Origin: JBEKIK01 sp963838495 | GTDB taxonomy: Bacteria > Planctomycetota > Planctomycetia > Pirellulales > Thermoguttaceae | Direction: 5' to 3' | Length of the DNA stretch: 64,000 nucleotides | Assembly: GCA_963838495.1 (NCBI GenBank) | Contig: CAWIRC010000002.1 | Span: forward strand, 248,001-312,000 | Shown here: one piece after another, positions 1 to 8,919 of the stretch | Layout: each line of letters begins with the position of its first letter | Position numbering within the stretch: the first letter of the stretch is position 1 | Translations under genes and position numbers: made by a program | Notes under the pieces: generated by a model | What the model was told of the DNA's origin: nothing | Databases searched by the model: none | The model's input: the letters and a program-made list of their open reading frames with translations, nothing else

Positions 1-3000
1 GCCCTGACAAAAGAAGCCGAGGAATACGAGATGAAACGCATCGGCGTGAATCATCTCGGCTCATGGGCCCGATATCTCAACCCATATTCCCTGGCCATGA
101 CCGACGCCCTTTATAAAAACCTCCGCCAGGAAAACGACAAAAAACGCGTCTACATCCTCACCCGCTCGACATTTGCCGGCCAGCAGCGGGCGGCCGCCAC
201 TACCTGGTCCGGCGACATCGGCGCAAACTGGGATGTTTATAAAAAACAAATCGCCGCCGGGCTGAATCACTGCATGGCCGGCATCCCCTATTGGACCTTC
301 GACATCGGCGCGTTCAATATCGGCAGCTACGAGGGCGTTTTCTCCAACGGCGGCAAGGACCCCGCCTACCAGGAATTCTATACCCGCATGTTCCAGTTCG
401 GCGCGTTTTGCCCCATCTTCCGCGCCCACGGCTCCGAAACCCCGCGGGAAATCTGGGAGTTCGGCGACTTCAGCGGGGTGCTCGCCAAATTCGACAACCT
501 CCGCTATCGACTCCTGCCTTACATCTATTCCCTCGCCTGGCAGGTCACCGACCAGGGCTACACCATCATGCGCGGGTTGCCCATGGATTTTGCCGGCGAC
601 AAGAACACCTACTCAATCGACGACCAGTTCATGTTCGGCCCGGCGATGATGGTCTGCCCCGTAACCCAGTACATGCTGCACCGGCCGCCTGAGAACAGCG
701 TGCTCATCACCCCCGAGCACTTCCGCACCAAGGACGGCCGGCCCGGCCTGACGGCCAAGTTCTACAGCGACGACCAGTGGAAAAACCTCTGCCACGAGGA
801 GGTCGAGCCTGACATAAACCTTTTCTGGTACACCGGCTGGCCCGAATACATTAAAGACCCCAAATTTTCGGTCCGCTTTGAAGGCAAGCTGATTCCCACC
901 CAAACCGGCACGCACCGCTTCCACATGAAAAGTTTCGGCCCGAAACGGATTTTTCTCGACGGTAAGGAACTGCCCTGCAACTACTGGTCGGTGGAGTTCT
1001 ACACCGTTCCCGTCGAACTCCAGGCCGGCAAGGAGTACGATTTCGCCTTCGAGACCGCCAATTCGGCCCTAGGCGCCTTCCGGGCGCAGTTATTCTGGAA
1101 AACGCCGGAGATTTTTGCCCGCGAAAAAATCGTCCAGCCCAGACCGAGAACCAGGCCGGTCTATCTGCCCGCCGATACCCGGTGGATCGATTTTGGACCG
1201 GCGCGGCTTTGCCCGGCGGCCAAACCATTCCCGCCGACGCCCCCATCGATAAAATTCCCCTCATGGTCCGCGCCGGCTCGATCATCCCTATGGGCCCGGC
1301 CCTCCAATACGCCGCCGAAAAACCGGCCGACCCCATTGAACTGCGGATCTATCCCGGCGCGGACGGGGACTTCACCTTATATGAAGACGAAAACGACAAT
1401 TATAATTATGAAAAAGGCGTCTATGCGACAATCGCCTTTCACTGGAACGACGCCACCCGTCGACTAACGATCGGAGAACGCAAGGGCTCGTTCCCCGGCA
1501 TGTTGAAGGATCGCGTTTTTAACATGGTGGTGGTGGGAAAAGACCACGGCACCGGCGTGGAATCGACCGCCAATCCTGACAAAATCGTCTCATATCAAGG
1601 AGACCAACGAATTCTTCAATTTTCCGAACAATCGAAACCAAGGACTCTCTCGTCCCACGATCCGCAAGTCAAGGAGTTGCTCGCGCGGATGACGCTCGAC
1701 GAGAAGATCGGGCAGATGACGCAGGCCGATCAAGAGCGTTTGAAAGAGCCGGCCGACATCGCTAAATACTATATCGGCTCGGTTCTAAGCGGTGGCAACT
1801 CCGATCCTGCGGCTGGCAACAGCCTCACGGCCTGGGCCGACCTCTACGACCGCTGCCAACAACAGGCCCTTACAACCAGGCTGGGCATACCGATCCTCTA
1901 CGGCATCGACGCCGTGCACGGGCACAATAACGTCATCGGGGCGGTGATATTCCCCCACAACATCGGCCTGGGCTGCACCCGCGATCCGGAACTGGTCGAA
2001 AGAATCGCGCGCATTACCGCCGAGGAAGTGCGGGCTTCCGGCATTCAGTGGACGTTCGCTCCTTGCGTGACCGTTCCCCGCGACGAACGATGGGGACGGA
2101 CTTATGAAGGGTTCTCAGAAGATCCCAGCCTGGTTGCCGTGCTGGGTGCTGCGGCGGTTCGCGGGTTTCAGGGATCGAACTTGAGCGACGATTCTCTTTC
2201 TGTCCTGGCATGCGCCAAGCATTATGTCGGCGACGGCGGCACAACGGCGGTAGCGCGGGGCAGGGCAGGGGTCCGCCTCGACCAGGGCGATACAAAGGTT
2301 GACGAACAAACCCTCCGCCGCTTGTTCCTGCCACCGTACATCGCCGCCATAAAGGCCGGCGTCGGCACTATTATGCCCTCTTACAGCAGTTGGAACGGGG
2401 TGAAATGCTCGGCCAGCCACCGCCTGCTCACGGAAATTCTCAAACAGGAGTTGGGCTTTGAAGGTTTTTTGATCTCCGATTGGCAGGCCATCAACCAGGT
2501 CGATCCTGACTATAAAACGGCCGTGAAGATTTCGATAAACGCGGGCATGGATATGGGGATGGTGCCGGATAACTACAGGGAGTTTTCAAAGTACCTCAAG
2601 GAACTGGTCGAGGAGGGCGCGGTGCCCATCTCGCGGATCGACGACGCGGTTACACGCATCCTGCGGGTGAAATTCGCCCTGGGACTGATGGATAAAAACC
2701 GCTCTTTTCTCGCCGACCGCAAGCTCTTCGAGTCAATCGGCTCCGAAGCGCATCGGGCGGTTGCCCGGCAGGCGGTTCGCGAGTCGATCGTGCTGCTGAA
2801 GAATAACTCGAACGTCCTACCGCTCTCGAAAACCGCACGCATCCACGTGGGCGGAAAGAGCGCCGACAATCTGGGCAATCAGTGCGGCGGCTGGACGATC
2901 ACCTGGGAGGGCCGCAGCGGCAATTCCGTCCCCGGCGGAACCAGCATCCTCTCGGCCATCCGCAACACAATGGTACGAACCGCCGAAATGAGTTATTCGC

Positions 3001-3401
3001 CGGACGGATCAGGCGCCAAAGGCGCAGATGCGGGCGTGGTCGTAATCGGCGAAAGACCGTATGCCGAAGGCACGGGCGACCGCGGCGATTTGACGCTGGA
3101 CAAAGCCGACGTTGAGGCCGTCGACAACATGAAAAAGGCCGGCATTCCGGTGGTCGTAATCATAATTTCCGGCCGGCCGATAATATTGGGTGACGTGCTG
3201 GAAAAGGCCGATGCGATTCTGGCGGCCTGGCTTCCCGGCACGGAGGGCCAGGGCGTGGCCGACGTGCTCTTCGGCGATTACAGGCCTACGGGCAAGCTAT
3301 CGTTTACATGGCCGAAGAACATGGACCAGATTCCGGTTCACGCCGGCGATGCTCGCCCGGAGAATGCGCTCTTTCCCTTCGGATACGGATTGACGTATTG
3401 A
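1..3401 (+). CDS. GH31-PA14-GH3 glycosidase fusion (5' end outside window, one frame break)
   Basis: The frame is open at base 1, so the N-terminus is missing. The first part is the GH31 barrel (alpha-xylosidase/alpha-glucosidase type): the WSGD stretch near base 217 holds the family acid/base Asp, while the nucleophile motif lies upstream of the window. A PA14-like domain follows (about 730-1130), inserted before the C-terminal GH31 beta domain. The frame breaks near 1191: the family text WIDFWTG needs one more T in a run of four. Past the break the GH31 C-terminal domain runs without a stop into a complete GH3 enzyme (about 1640-3401). GH3 shows the KHYVGDGG region, nucleophile Asp in LISDW, CGGWTITWEG, the GERPYAEGTGD segment carrying the usual acid/base Glu, and the terminal FPFGYGLTY. 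It resembles exo-beta-glucanases/beta-glucosidases. Cleavage of alternating alpha and beta linkages, as in xyloglucan, is inference. Confidence 0.85.
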
Positions 3402-3430
3402 TGCGTATGGCGTGTCACGACATTTGTCAG

Positions 3431-3456
3431 GCCCCCGGTGTATTCACCGGGGGCTA
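3431..3456. repeat. Family A palindrome, copy 1
   Basis: A perfect 10-bp inverted repeat (arm GCCCCCGGTG, loop TATT) lies 29 bp after the glycosidase stop. It could act as a transcript-end hairpin but has no T-run. The same arm occurs at 4572, 4734 and 25931. Confidence 0.9.
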
Positions 3457-3593
3457 GAGCGCATCTAATATAAGTGTAGCGGGTGCCATGGCCACGCTGG
3501 CGTGGCCATGTGCCGATTTTCATGGGAAAACATGCTCACGACAAGCGTGGGCATGGCACCCAAAACGCTATAGTTAAAATTGAAACGCTCTAG
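3454..3593. repeat. Nested palindromic element with CTAGAGCG ends
   Basis: Outer inverted ends CTAGAGCG (3454-3461) and CGCTCTAG (3586-3593) enclose an inner inverted pair around GGGTGCC/GGCACCC and two hairpins, CATGGCCACG with its mirror (3487-3510) and CATGCTCACG/GCGTGGGCATG (3531-3555). It directly abuts the family A palindrome. It looks like a small non-autonomous element; no coding sequence is inside. Confidence 0.7.
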
Positions 3594-3609
3594 ATGATCG
3601 ATTTAATCT

Positions 3610-4536
3610 TCACTGGCTGCCCACGCCCTTTACATTCATCCGCAATCCGTAAAGCCCTTTCGAGGCCGTTATGAATAGCGTTTGCCGGTCCTTGCCGCCG
3701 AAGCACACGTTGGCGGTCCACCGCTCGGGCACGTCGATGTGTTCGATTTGTTTGCCGGTCTTATCGAACACCGTCACGCCCGTTCCGTTCGGCTCCGGGC
3801 CCCTGCCGCTGAGATAAACGTTCCCCCGGTCGTCGATGGTCATGCCGTCGGAGCCCAACTGGCAAAAGAATTTTTTATTTTTTAGCGTGCCGTCGCCCTG
3901 GATGTCGTATTGATATGTAACCCCGGCGCCGATGTCGGTAAGATACAAAATCTTATCGTCCGGCGTGCCGATCAGCCCGTTGGGCTTTTTCAGGTCGTCG
4001 GCCACGCAGCCGAGTTTTTTTCCGTCCGGCGAAAGAAAATACACGGCCTCTTTCGCCCGCTCCACGGGTTCTTTCGGCCAATACGTCCTGATGTAAATTG
4101 GATCGGTGAAATACACGCCCCCGTCCGCCCGGATCCACACGTCGTTCGGCCCGTTCAGCCTTTTTCCCTCGTAGTCTTTCACCACCACGGTTATTTTTTT
4201 GTCGGGACCGATGCGCCACAGTTCGTTTTTGTCGTCGGCACAGGCCCAGAGATTGCCCTGCCTGTCGAAGCACATGCCGTTGGAGTGCCCGCTGGGCTCC
4301 ATGAACGTCGATAGCTTCCCGTCCACGCTCCACTTCAAAATGCGGTTGTTGGGCTGGTCGGTGAAAAACACGTTCCCCTCGGCGTCGCAGGCCGGCCCCT
4401 CGGTAAATTCAAATCCATCGGCCAGTTTTTCCAACTTCGCCCCCGGCGCGATGATCTGCCCATCCCCGCTAAACACCGCTGAGCGTGACGAGAAAACTAA
4501 AAGCAAAGCCATTAAAAAAAGATTTTCTTTTCGCAT
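3610..4536 (-). CDS. Secreted SMP-30/gluconolactonase-like beta-propeller
   Basis: A 308-residue protein starting MRKENLFLMALLLVFSS, a typical signal peptide, behind GGAGGA 7 bases upstream. An in-frame extension to 4698 exists, but it runs through the family A palindrome and produces a CIHRGLN string, so it is rejected. The body shows the SMP-30/gluconolactonase/LRE pattern: EGPACDAEGNVFFTDQP near the start, NGPNDVWIRADGGVYFTDP in the middle (the metal-binding Asn/Asp region) and SDGMTIDDRGNVYLSG later. Family members hydrolyse sugar lactones in the periplasm. The substrate is not evident. It is divergent from the deacetylase at 4802, so the two share a promoter region holding two palindromes. 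Confidence 0.88.
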   Translation of the reverse strand: MRKENLFLMALLLVFSSRSAVFSGDGQIIAPGAKLEKLADGFEFTEGPACDAEGNVFFTDQPNNRILKWSVDGKLSTFMEPSGHSNGMCFDRQGNLWACADDKNELWRIGPDKKITVVVKDYEGKRLNGPNDVWIRADGGVYFTDPIYIRTYWPKEPVERAKEAVYFLSPDGKKLGCVADDLKKPNGLIGTPDDKILYLTDIGAGVTYQYDIQGDGTLKNKKFFCQLGSDGMTIDDRGNVYLSGRGPEPNGTGVTVFDKTGKQIEHIDVPERWTANVCFGGKDRQTLFITASKGLYGLRMNVKGVGSQ

Positions 4537-4571
4537 GATTGCTCCTCCAACAGCAAAAAAAGACTTATTTA

Positions 4572-4595
4572 GCCCCCGGTGAATACACCGGGGGC
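4572..4595. repeat. Family A palindrome, copy 2
   Basis: Arms GCCCCCGGTG and CACCGGGGGC with loop AATA, 36 bp upstream of the SMP-30 start. The loop is the reverse complement of that in copy 1, so it is the same element in opposite orientation. Confidence 0.9.
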
Positions 4596-4733
4596 CAGGA
4601 TTGCGTTTTCTTCCCATGCCATAACGGCGAATGCCGATTTTACCACAATGCCCGGCGCCGTTCAACGATCTGCCCGGGTTGCCATTTGCGGCCGTCATTC
4701 GTAAAATCCAACGGTGGATAAAGTCGCAAACGA

Positions 4734-4757
4734 GCCCCCGGTGTGTTCACCGGGGGC
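4734..4757. repeat. Family A palindrome, copy 3
   Basis: Same arms, loop TGTT. It lies 45 bp upstream of the deacetylase ATG at 4802 and faces copy 2 across the divergent promoter region. Confidence 0.9.
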
Positions 4758-4801
4758 TAAATATGCAATTCGTTGCCCGCAAATATGTATATCCAAATTA
4801 T

Positions 4802-5563
4802 ATGTCTTATGAACAACTCGACGTAATAGCCGTCGGCGCACATCCCGACGACCTGGAAATCACCTGTGGCGGCACCATCGCCAAGCTCGTCCGCCAGGGA
4901 TACCGTGTGGGCATGATCGATCTCACGGACGGCGAGCCCACGCCGCTTTCGCCCGGGCCTGAAGTCCGCCTGGCCGAGGCCCGGCAGGCCGCCGCGATCC
5001 TCGGCGCGGCGATACGCGTAACCCTCGACCTGCCCAACCGCCGGCTTTTCGACTGCTTCGAGGCCCGAGTGGCCCTGGCCAAGGAGTTCCGCAAATACCG
5101 GCCGAAGTTGGTCATCGGGCTGGGCGGAAAAACGCCCATGGCCTCGCCCGACCATTACCAGGCCTCGCTCATTACCGAGGCCGCCGTGTTCTATTCCAGG
5201 CTCACGAAGTGGGATCAATACTTCGACGGCCTGCCGGTGCATTCAATCGCCCGGCACTTGTGCACGTCGCTTGCCTTTCGCCACTTCGCGCCCATGGAGG
5301 CCAACGGAATTGTGATCGACATCTCCGACACGCTGGAAACCAAGCTTAAGGCTATCGCCTGCTACAAGACCCAGTTCCCGCCGGAGAAAAGCAACGCATT
5401 GGAGCGTTTCCGCGCCTTCGCCGTCCAGCAAGGCATGGCCGCCGGTTTCGAGGCCGGCGAAGTCCTGGTAAACCCCACCGCCTGGGGCACAAAAGACCTC
5501 ATGGCCCTGCTTTTCGGGCCGATAAACCAGGCGGCGCCTTCCGGAAATCAGCCTGGAACTTAA
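4802..5563 (+). CDS. PIG-L/LmbE-family deacetylase, BshB1-like
   Basis: A 253-residue protein from MSYEQLDVIAVGAHPDDLE. The AHPDD motif supplies the zinc His and Asp residues of the LmbE/PIG-L fold, and SPDHYQAS further on fits the third ligand region. The pattern GYRVGMIDLTDGEPT followed by EVRLAEARQAAAILG and LDLPN matches BshB1-type N-acetylglucosaminyl-malate deacetylases of bacillithiol synthesis better than other LmbE members, although the usual RGELGTRGT loop is altered here. No bshA or bshC is in the window, so a bacillithiol role is inference. An ATG at 4763 is also in frame; neither start has a clear ribosome site. The 3' end overlaps the hemerythrin stop by four bases (TTAA) in convergent orientation. 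Confidence 0.82.
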   Translation: MSYEQLDVIAVGAHPDDLEITCGGTIAKLVRQGYRVGMIDLTDGEPTPLSPGPEVRLAEARQAAAILGAAIRVTLDLPNRRLFDCFEARVALAKEFRKYRPKLVIGLGGKTPMASPDHYQASLITEAAVFYSRLTKWDQYFDGLPVHSIARHLCTSLAFRHFAPMEANGIVIDISDTLETKLKAIACYKTQFPPEKSNALERFRAFAVQQGMAAGFEAGEVLVNPTAWGTKDLMALLFGPINQAAPSGNQPGT

Positions 5564-5964
5564 TGACTATGAGTCCCTGAAAACTCCAGGTACGGCGCGT
5601 ATTTCTTGTCCTCGGTTTGGATGTGCCCCAGCCACCAATCCTTCAAAAAGGCGAGCAGATTGTGCCCGGTGACAAAATCGGCGTTTTCTTGCAGATCTAA
5701 TGTTTTTTGCCGAATCTTGTCGTGCAAGGCCTTGTGCTCGACAAGGTCCGGGTATTCCGCCGCAGCCATCACTTCCTCTTCGTGCTTGAAATGCTCGAAT
5801 GTGTATTTAACCAAACGATCCAGGATGGGCTTGACCACTTCCTGCGCCGACTTCTTTTCCATGGCGTCGAATAAGTCATTTATAATGCCCACAATCTGCT
5901 GGTGCTGGGCGTCGATCGACGGATCGCCCACCGAGTAAAATTCTTTCCAAGTAATAGTCGCCAT
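5560..5964 (-). CDS. Bacteriohemerythrin
   Basis: A 134-residue single-domain hemerythrin: an O2-carrying four-helix bundle with a non-haem di-iron site. All expected ligands are visible: His21 (DAQHQQ), His58 and Glu62 (EHFKHEEEVM), His77 and His81 (EHKALHDK), His114 and Asp119 (GHIQTED). The start is set by GGAGG before MATITW; a longer in-frame start at 6030 lacks support. There is no signal peptide, so it is cytoplasmic, probably in O2 storage or sensing. It stands alone and is convergent with the deacetylase. Confidence 0.93.
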   Translation of the reverse strand: MATITWKEFYSVGDPSIDAQHQQIVGIINDLFDAMEKKSAQEVVKPILDRLVKYTFEHFKHEEEVMAAAEYPDLVEHKALHDKIRQKTLDLQENADFVTGHNLLAFLKDWWLGHIQTEDKKYAPYLEFSGTHSH

Positions 5965-6226
5965 TTTTTCTGCCTCCGGATAATTCAGGGAAAAAGCGCT
6001 TAAACCATATCCGTCATCGCATCTTTGCAATGCGGTCTTTTTCGCCCACTAGAGCTCATTACAAGCCTAGCATATAAAGAATAAATAGTTGGAATTGCAT
6101 CCCGCGCGGCGAACGAACCCGGTAGCCCACGGCCAGAATCATGTCAAGATTGTAATGTTTCGTCCGGTAGTTCTTGTTATCTGCGGCAGTTATTAAGTAT
6201 TCCTTAATAACTGATTCTTGCTCTAA

Positions 6227-7583
6227 CTGGACTTTTGCAAACTGTTGTTTGGTCTTGTCAAAATGGGTAAAATTGCGTTTAATTCGGTGGTGTTTGGGAT
6301 GGCACTTCACAACCAAGGATGGTGCAGTCATGCCAGGGATCATCGAGTTTCCTCAAGTCGTTCGGGACGCTATGGAGCAGTTCGGAGATTTGTTTGCCAA
6401 CGAACCGCAGCGAAGGCATTTCGCGGAGTATCTTACAGGACTGATGATTGCGGAGCGGAAGTCGGTCCTGGGGATCAATCGGGAGTTTGCCCAGACCACC
6501 GACCAATCCTGCCTCAACAAATTCTTGACCGAAGTGGATTGGGACGCGGAAACCCTCAACCAACGGCGGTTGGAATGGTTGCAGCGGGATTCCAGCACTC
6601 AATATACGGACCGCGGGGTCATTGCCATCGACAACGTGCTGATCGACCACGACGGAAAGTACATCAAAGACGCAGGATGGTTCTGGGATCACGCCGATCA
6701 GCGAAACAAAATCGCCCACGATTATCTGTTCGCCAACTACGTGTGCTCCAGCGGGAAGCACTATCCCCTGGAATTCCGCCGCTTCCGCAAGCGGGAGCAA
6801 TGCGAGGCCACCGGAGAGAAATTCTTCGATCATACCAAGCTCTGTTGCCAATTGGTCGATTGGGTATGCGAGCGGGAAATTCCCGGGGACTTCACTTTCG
6901 ACAGCTATTTCACCAACGCGGAGATACTGAACCACATTCATTCCAAGAGGGACCGTTTCGACCGGCCTCGCGGCTATGTCGGCGACTTGAAGTTCAATCG
7001 CAAGGTCGAATGGAAGGGCAAAGTGATCCGCGCCGACGAACTCGCCGCCGAGATCGATCCCGAAACCCGCAAATCGTTCCATCGCGGACGAGAGCAACAA
7101 TGGCATTTCACCGTTTGCTTGCATATACCCGGAGTCAACCACAAGGTACGGATCGTAATTATTTGGGACAACAAACGAGACAAACAACCCTGCAAGATTT
7201 TGATAACCAACCGTGTCGCCTGGGACGTGGTGCGGATTCTCTTGGTTTACAAATATCGCTGGACAGGAACGGAGACCTTTCATCGGGACGGAAAGCAGGA
7301 GTTGGGCATGGGAGATTGTCAGCTGCGCGACGGCCAAGGCCAGACCCGGCACATGTACTTGGTCATGCTGGCGTACACTCTGCTCATGGATCAACTCGGG
7401 CCGAACCGTGCGAAAACATGGGCCCTCCGCAAACTGACGACCATCGGCGAAGCCTGTCGGGCGGTAATGCGCGAAACCATGCGATCCACCATCGCCTGGG
7501 TGATCGAACAAGTCACCGATTATTCCTACGGTCTTGACCATATCACATTACGGTTGGGTTTGACCTAATTTGCAAAAGTCCAG
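6227..7583 (+). mobile_element. Complete IS element (IS4/IS701-like), 1357 bp
   Basis: Terminal inverted repeats of 15 bp match exactly (CTGGACTTTTGCAAA at 6227 and its complement ending at 7583). They are flanked by a perfect 5-bp direct repeat TCTAA (6222-6226 and 7584-7588). A single DDE transposase fills the element. It lies opposite to the RhuM gene it disrupts. The undamaged ends and duplication suggest recent insertion. Confidence 0.93.
6330..7568 (+). CDS. DDE transposase of the 6227-7583 IS
   Basis: A 412-residue transposase beginning MPGIIEFPQVV. The RNase-H-like core shows GVIAIDNVLIDHDGK (first Asp), GDFTFDSYFTNAEIL (second Asp) and a C-terminal WTGTETFHRDGKQELGMG (Glu). This order, with a long insert between the second Asp and Glu, fits the IS4/IS701 superfamily; I cannot settle the exact family. 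The open frame extends 5' to 6174, outside the IS end, so the internal ATG is used. The gene is intact, so the element may be active. Confidence 0.9.
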   Translation: MPGIIEFPQVVRDAMEQFGDLFANEPQRRHFAEYLTGLMIAERKSVLGINREFAQTTDQSCLNKFLTEVDWDAETLNQRRLEWLQRDSSTQYTDRGVIAIDNVLIDHDGKYIKDAGWFWDHADQRNKIAHDYLFANYVCSSGKHYPLEFRRFRKREQCEATGEKFFDHTKLCCQLVDWVCEREIPGDFTFDSYFTNAEILNHIHSKRDRFDRPRGYVGDLKFNRKVEWKGKVIRADELAAEIDPETRKSFHRGREQQWHFTVCLHIPGVNHKVRIVIIWDNKRDKQPCKILITNRVAWDVVRILLVYKYRWTGTETFHRDGKQELGMGDCQLRDGQGQTRHMYLVMLAYTLLMDQLGPNRAKTWALRKLTTIGEACRAVMRETMRSTIAWVIEQVTDYSYGLDHITLRLGLT

Positions 7584-7855
7584 TCTAACTCTTTTTCTTC
7601 CAAGATGTTACGAATATGGATGTTAATGTTGGGCACCGTGGTCTGAAACAATTCCGCCATGCCCGCCTGCGTAAGCCACACAGTCTGGCCATCCAGCCGC
7701 ACTTGGAGATTAAGCGATCCATCACGATAAATCAGCATTTGCCCGCCCGATGGAAGAGGCTCAGGCAGATTTGCATGGCTCATTATCCTTATCCCTATAA
7801 TAACAATTTCTATAAAATTCTATGTAAAATCCTTTCCCAAAGGGAAATGGATTAT

Positions 7856-8860
7856 TCACGATGCCAGCCAGCGGGCGGCGTCTTTGGCCCAATATGTAAG
7901 AATGATGCTCGCACCCGCGCGGCGGATGGCCGTCAGCGTTTCCATGGCGACCGCCTGCTCGTCCAGCCAGCCCTTGGCTGCCGCGGCCTTTACCATGCTG
8001 AATTCGCCCGATACGTTGTATGCGGCCAAAGGTACGCCGGGAAAGCGGTCTTTGACCTGGCGAATGATGTCGAGATAAGCCAGCGCAGGCTTGACCATCA
8101 CGATGTCCGCCCCTTCGGCCAGGTCCAGTTCGATCTCCCTGAGCGCCTGGCCGGCCCCCGCGGCAGGATCCATCTGATATCCACGCCGGTCGCCGAACTG
8201 CGGCGCACTCTCGGCGGCCTCGCGGAACGGACCGTAAAACCCGCTGGCGTACTTGGCGGCATAACTCATAATCGGCAGGTGCGAAAATCCCCCCGAGTCC
8301 AGCGCACGGCGGATCGCCCCCACCATCCCGTCCATCATCCCCGACGGCGCTACCACGTCCGCGCCCGCCCGGGCGTGGACCAGCGCCTGCCGGGCAATCA
8401 GCTCGAGCGCGGCGTCGTTGTCCACGTCGTGCCGGCCGGTGGCCTGGGTGACCGGCCCGCAATGGCCGTGGTCGGTGTATTCGCAAAAGCAGACGTCGGT
8501 GATGATGAGGAAATCGCGGGACGCCTGTTTCGCCACACGGATGGCCTGCGGAATAATTCCCGCGTCGGAAAGGGCGTCGGCGCCAGTGGCGTCCTTTTTC
8601 TCCGGGATGCCGAAAAGGATGATCCCCCCCAAGCCCAATTCCACGGCCTGCGAAACTTCATCGGCGAGCATGTCCGGCGAGATCTGGAAATTGCCGGGCA
8701 TGGCCGCGATCTCCCGCTTCACCGCCCGCCCAGGTCGGATAAACAAAGGCAGCACCAGGTCGGCCGGCGTGATCCGGCTCTCCTTCACCAACTCCCGCAC
8801 GGCGGGATTATAGCGGAGGCGGCGAAGACGCGTGGTGGGAAAAGCGGGTATATCGGTCAT
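7856..8860 (-). CDS. hemB: Delta-aminolevulinic acid dehydratase (porphobilinogen synthase)
   Basis: A 334-residue enzyme joining two 5-aminolevulinate molecules into porphobilinogen in tetrapyrrole synthesis. Clear signatures: RLRRLRYNPAVREL near the N-terminus, the zinc cysteines in DVCFCEYTDHGHCG (the Zn-dependent subtype), APSGMMDGMVGAIR, the active-site Lys regions SYAAKYASGFYGPFREA and DIVMVKPAL, and AAYNVSGEFSM. The start MTDIPAFP follows GGGAG; an in-frame extension to 8917 is not supported. There are no other haem genes in the window. Its upstream side is bordered by the IS5-type element 59 bp away, which may separate it from its original promoter. Confidence 0.97.
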   Translation of the reverse strand: MTDIPAFPTTRLRRLRYNPAVRELVKESRITPADLVLPLFIRPGRAVKREIAAMPGNFQISPDMLADEVSQAVELGLGGIILFGIPEKKDATGADALSDAGIIPQAIRVAKQASRDFLIITDVCFCEYTDHGHCGPVTQATGRHDVDNDAALELIARQALVHARAGADVVAPSGMMDGMVGAIRRALDSGGFSHLPIMSYAAKYASGFYGPFREAAESAPQFGDRRGYQMDPAAGAGQALREIELDLAEGADIVMVKPALAYLDIIRQVKDRFPGVPLAAYNVSGEFSMVKAAAAKGWLDEQAVAMETLTAIRRAGASIILTYWAKDAARWLAS

Positions 8861-8919
8861 TGTCAGATGCTCCCTGATATGGCTTTTGGCGGTAAAATGA
8901 TTTATTGCAAATTGCAAAT

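Larger units (their letters stand above)
6059..7783 (-). pseudogene. RhuM-type (virulence RhuM family) gene split by an insertion sequence and 3'-truncated
   Basis: The N-terminal piece (7783 to 7584) has the RhuM features: predicted DNA-binding QTVWLTQAGMAELFQTT and NINIHIRNILEEKEL. The rest (6226 to 6059) resumes with EQESVIKEYLITAADNK, then TKHYNLDMILAVGYRVRSPRG. Removing 6227-7583 and one copy of the 5-bp duplication restores an uninterrupted frame reading ILEEKELEQESVIKEY. After GMQFQ the usual C-terminal region is absent and unrelated codons lead to a stop at 6059, so there is also a 3' deletion. RhuM proteins are of poorly known function and often occur in restriction or mobile regions. 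The start has AAGGA upstream. Confidence 0.87.

Noticed and set aside
4537..4698. 54-codon 5' extension of the SMP-30 gene
   Set aside because: It translates through the family A palindrome and precedes a clear signal peptide with its own ribosome site.
6279..7541. Long minus-strand open frame antisense to the IS transposase
   Set aside because: It mirrors the transposase, has no domain signals, and its length follows from codon bias of the real gene.
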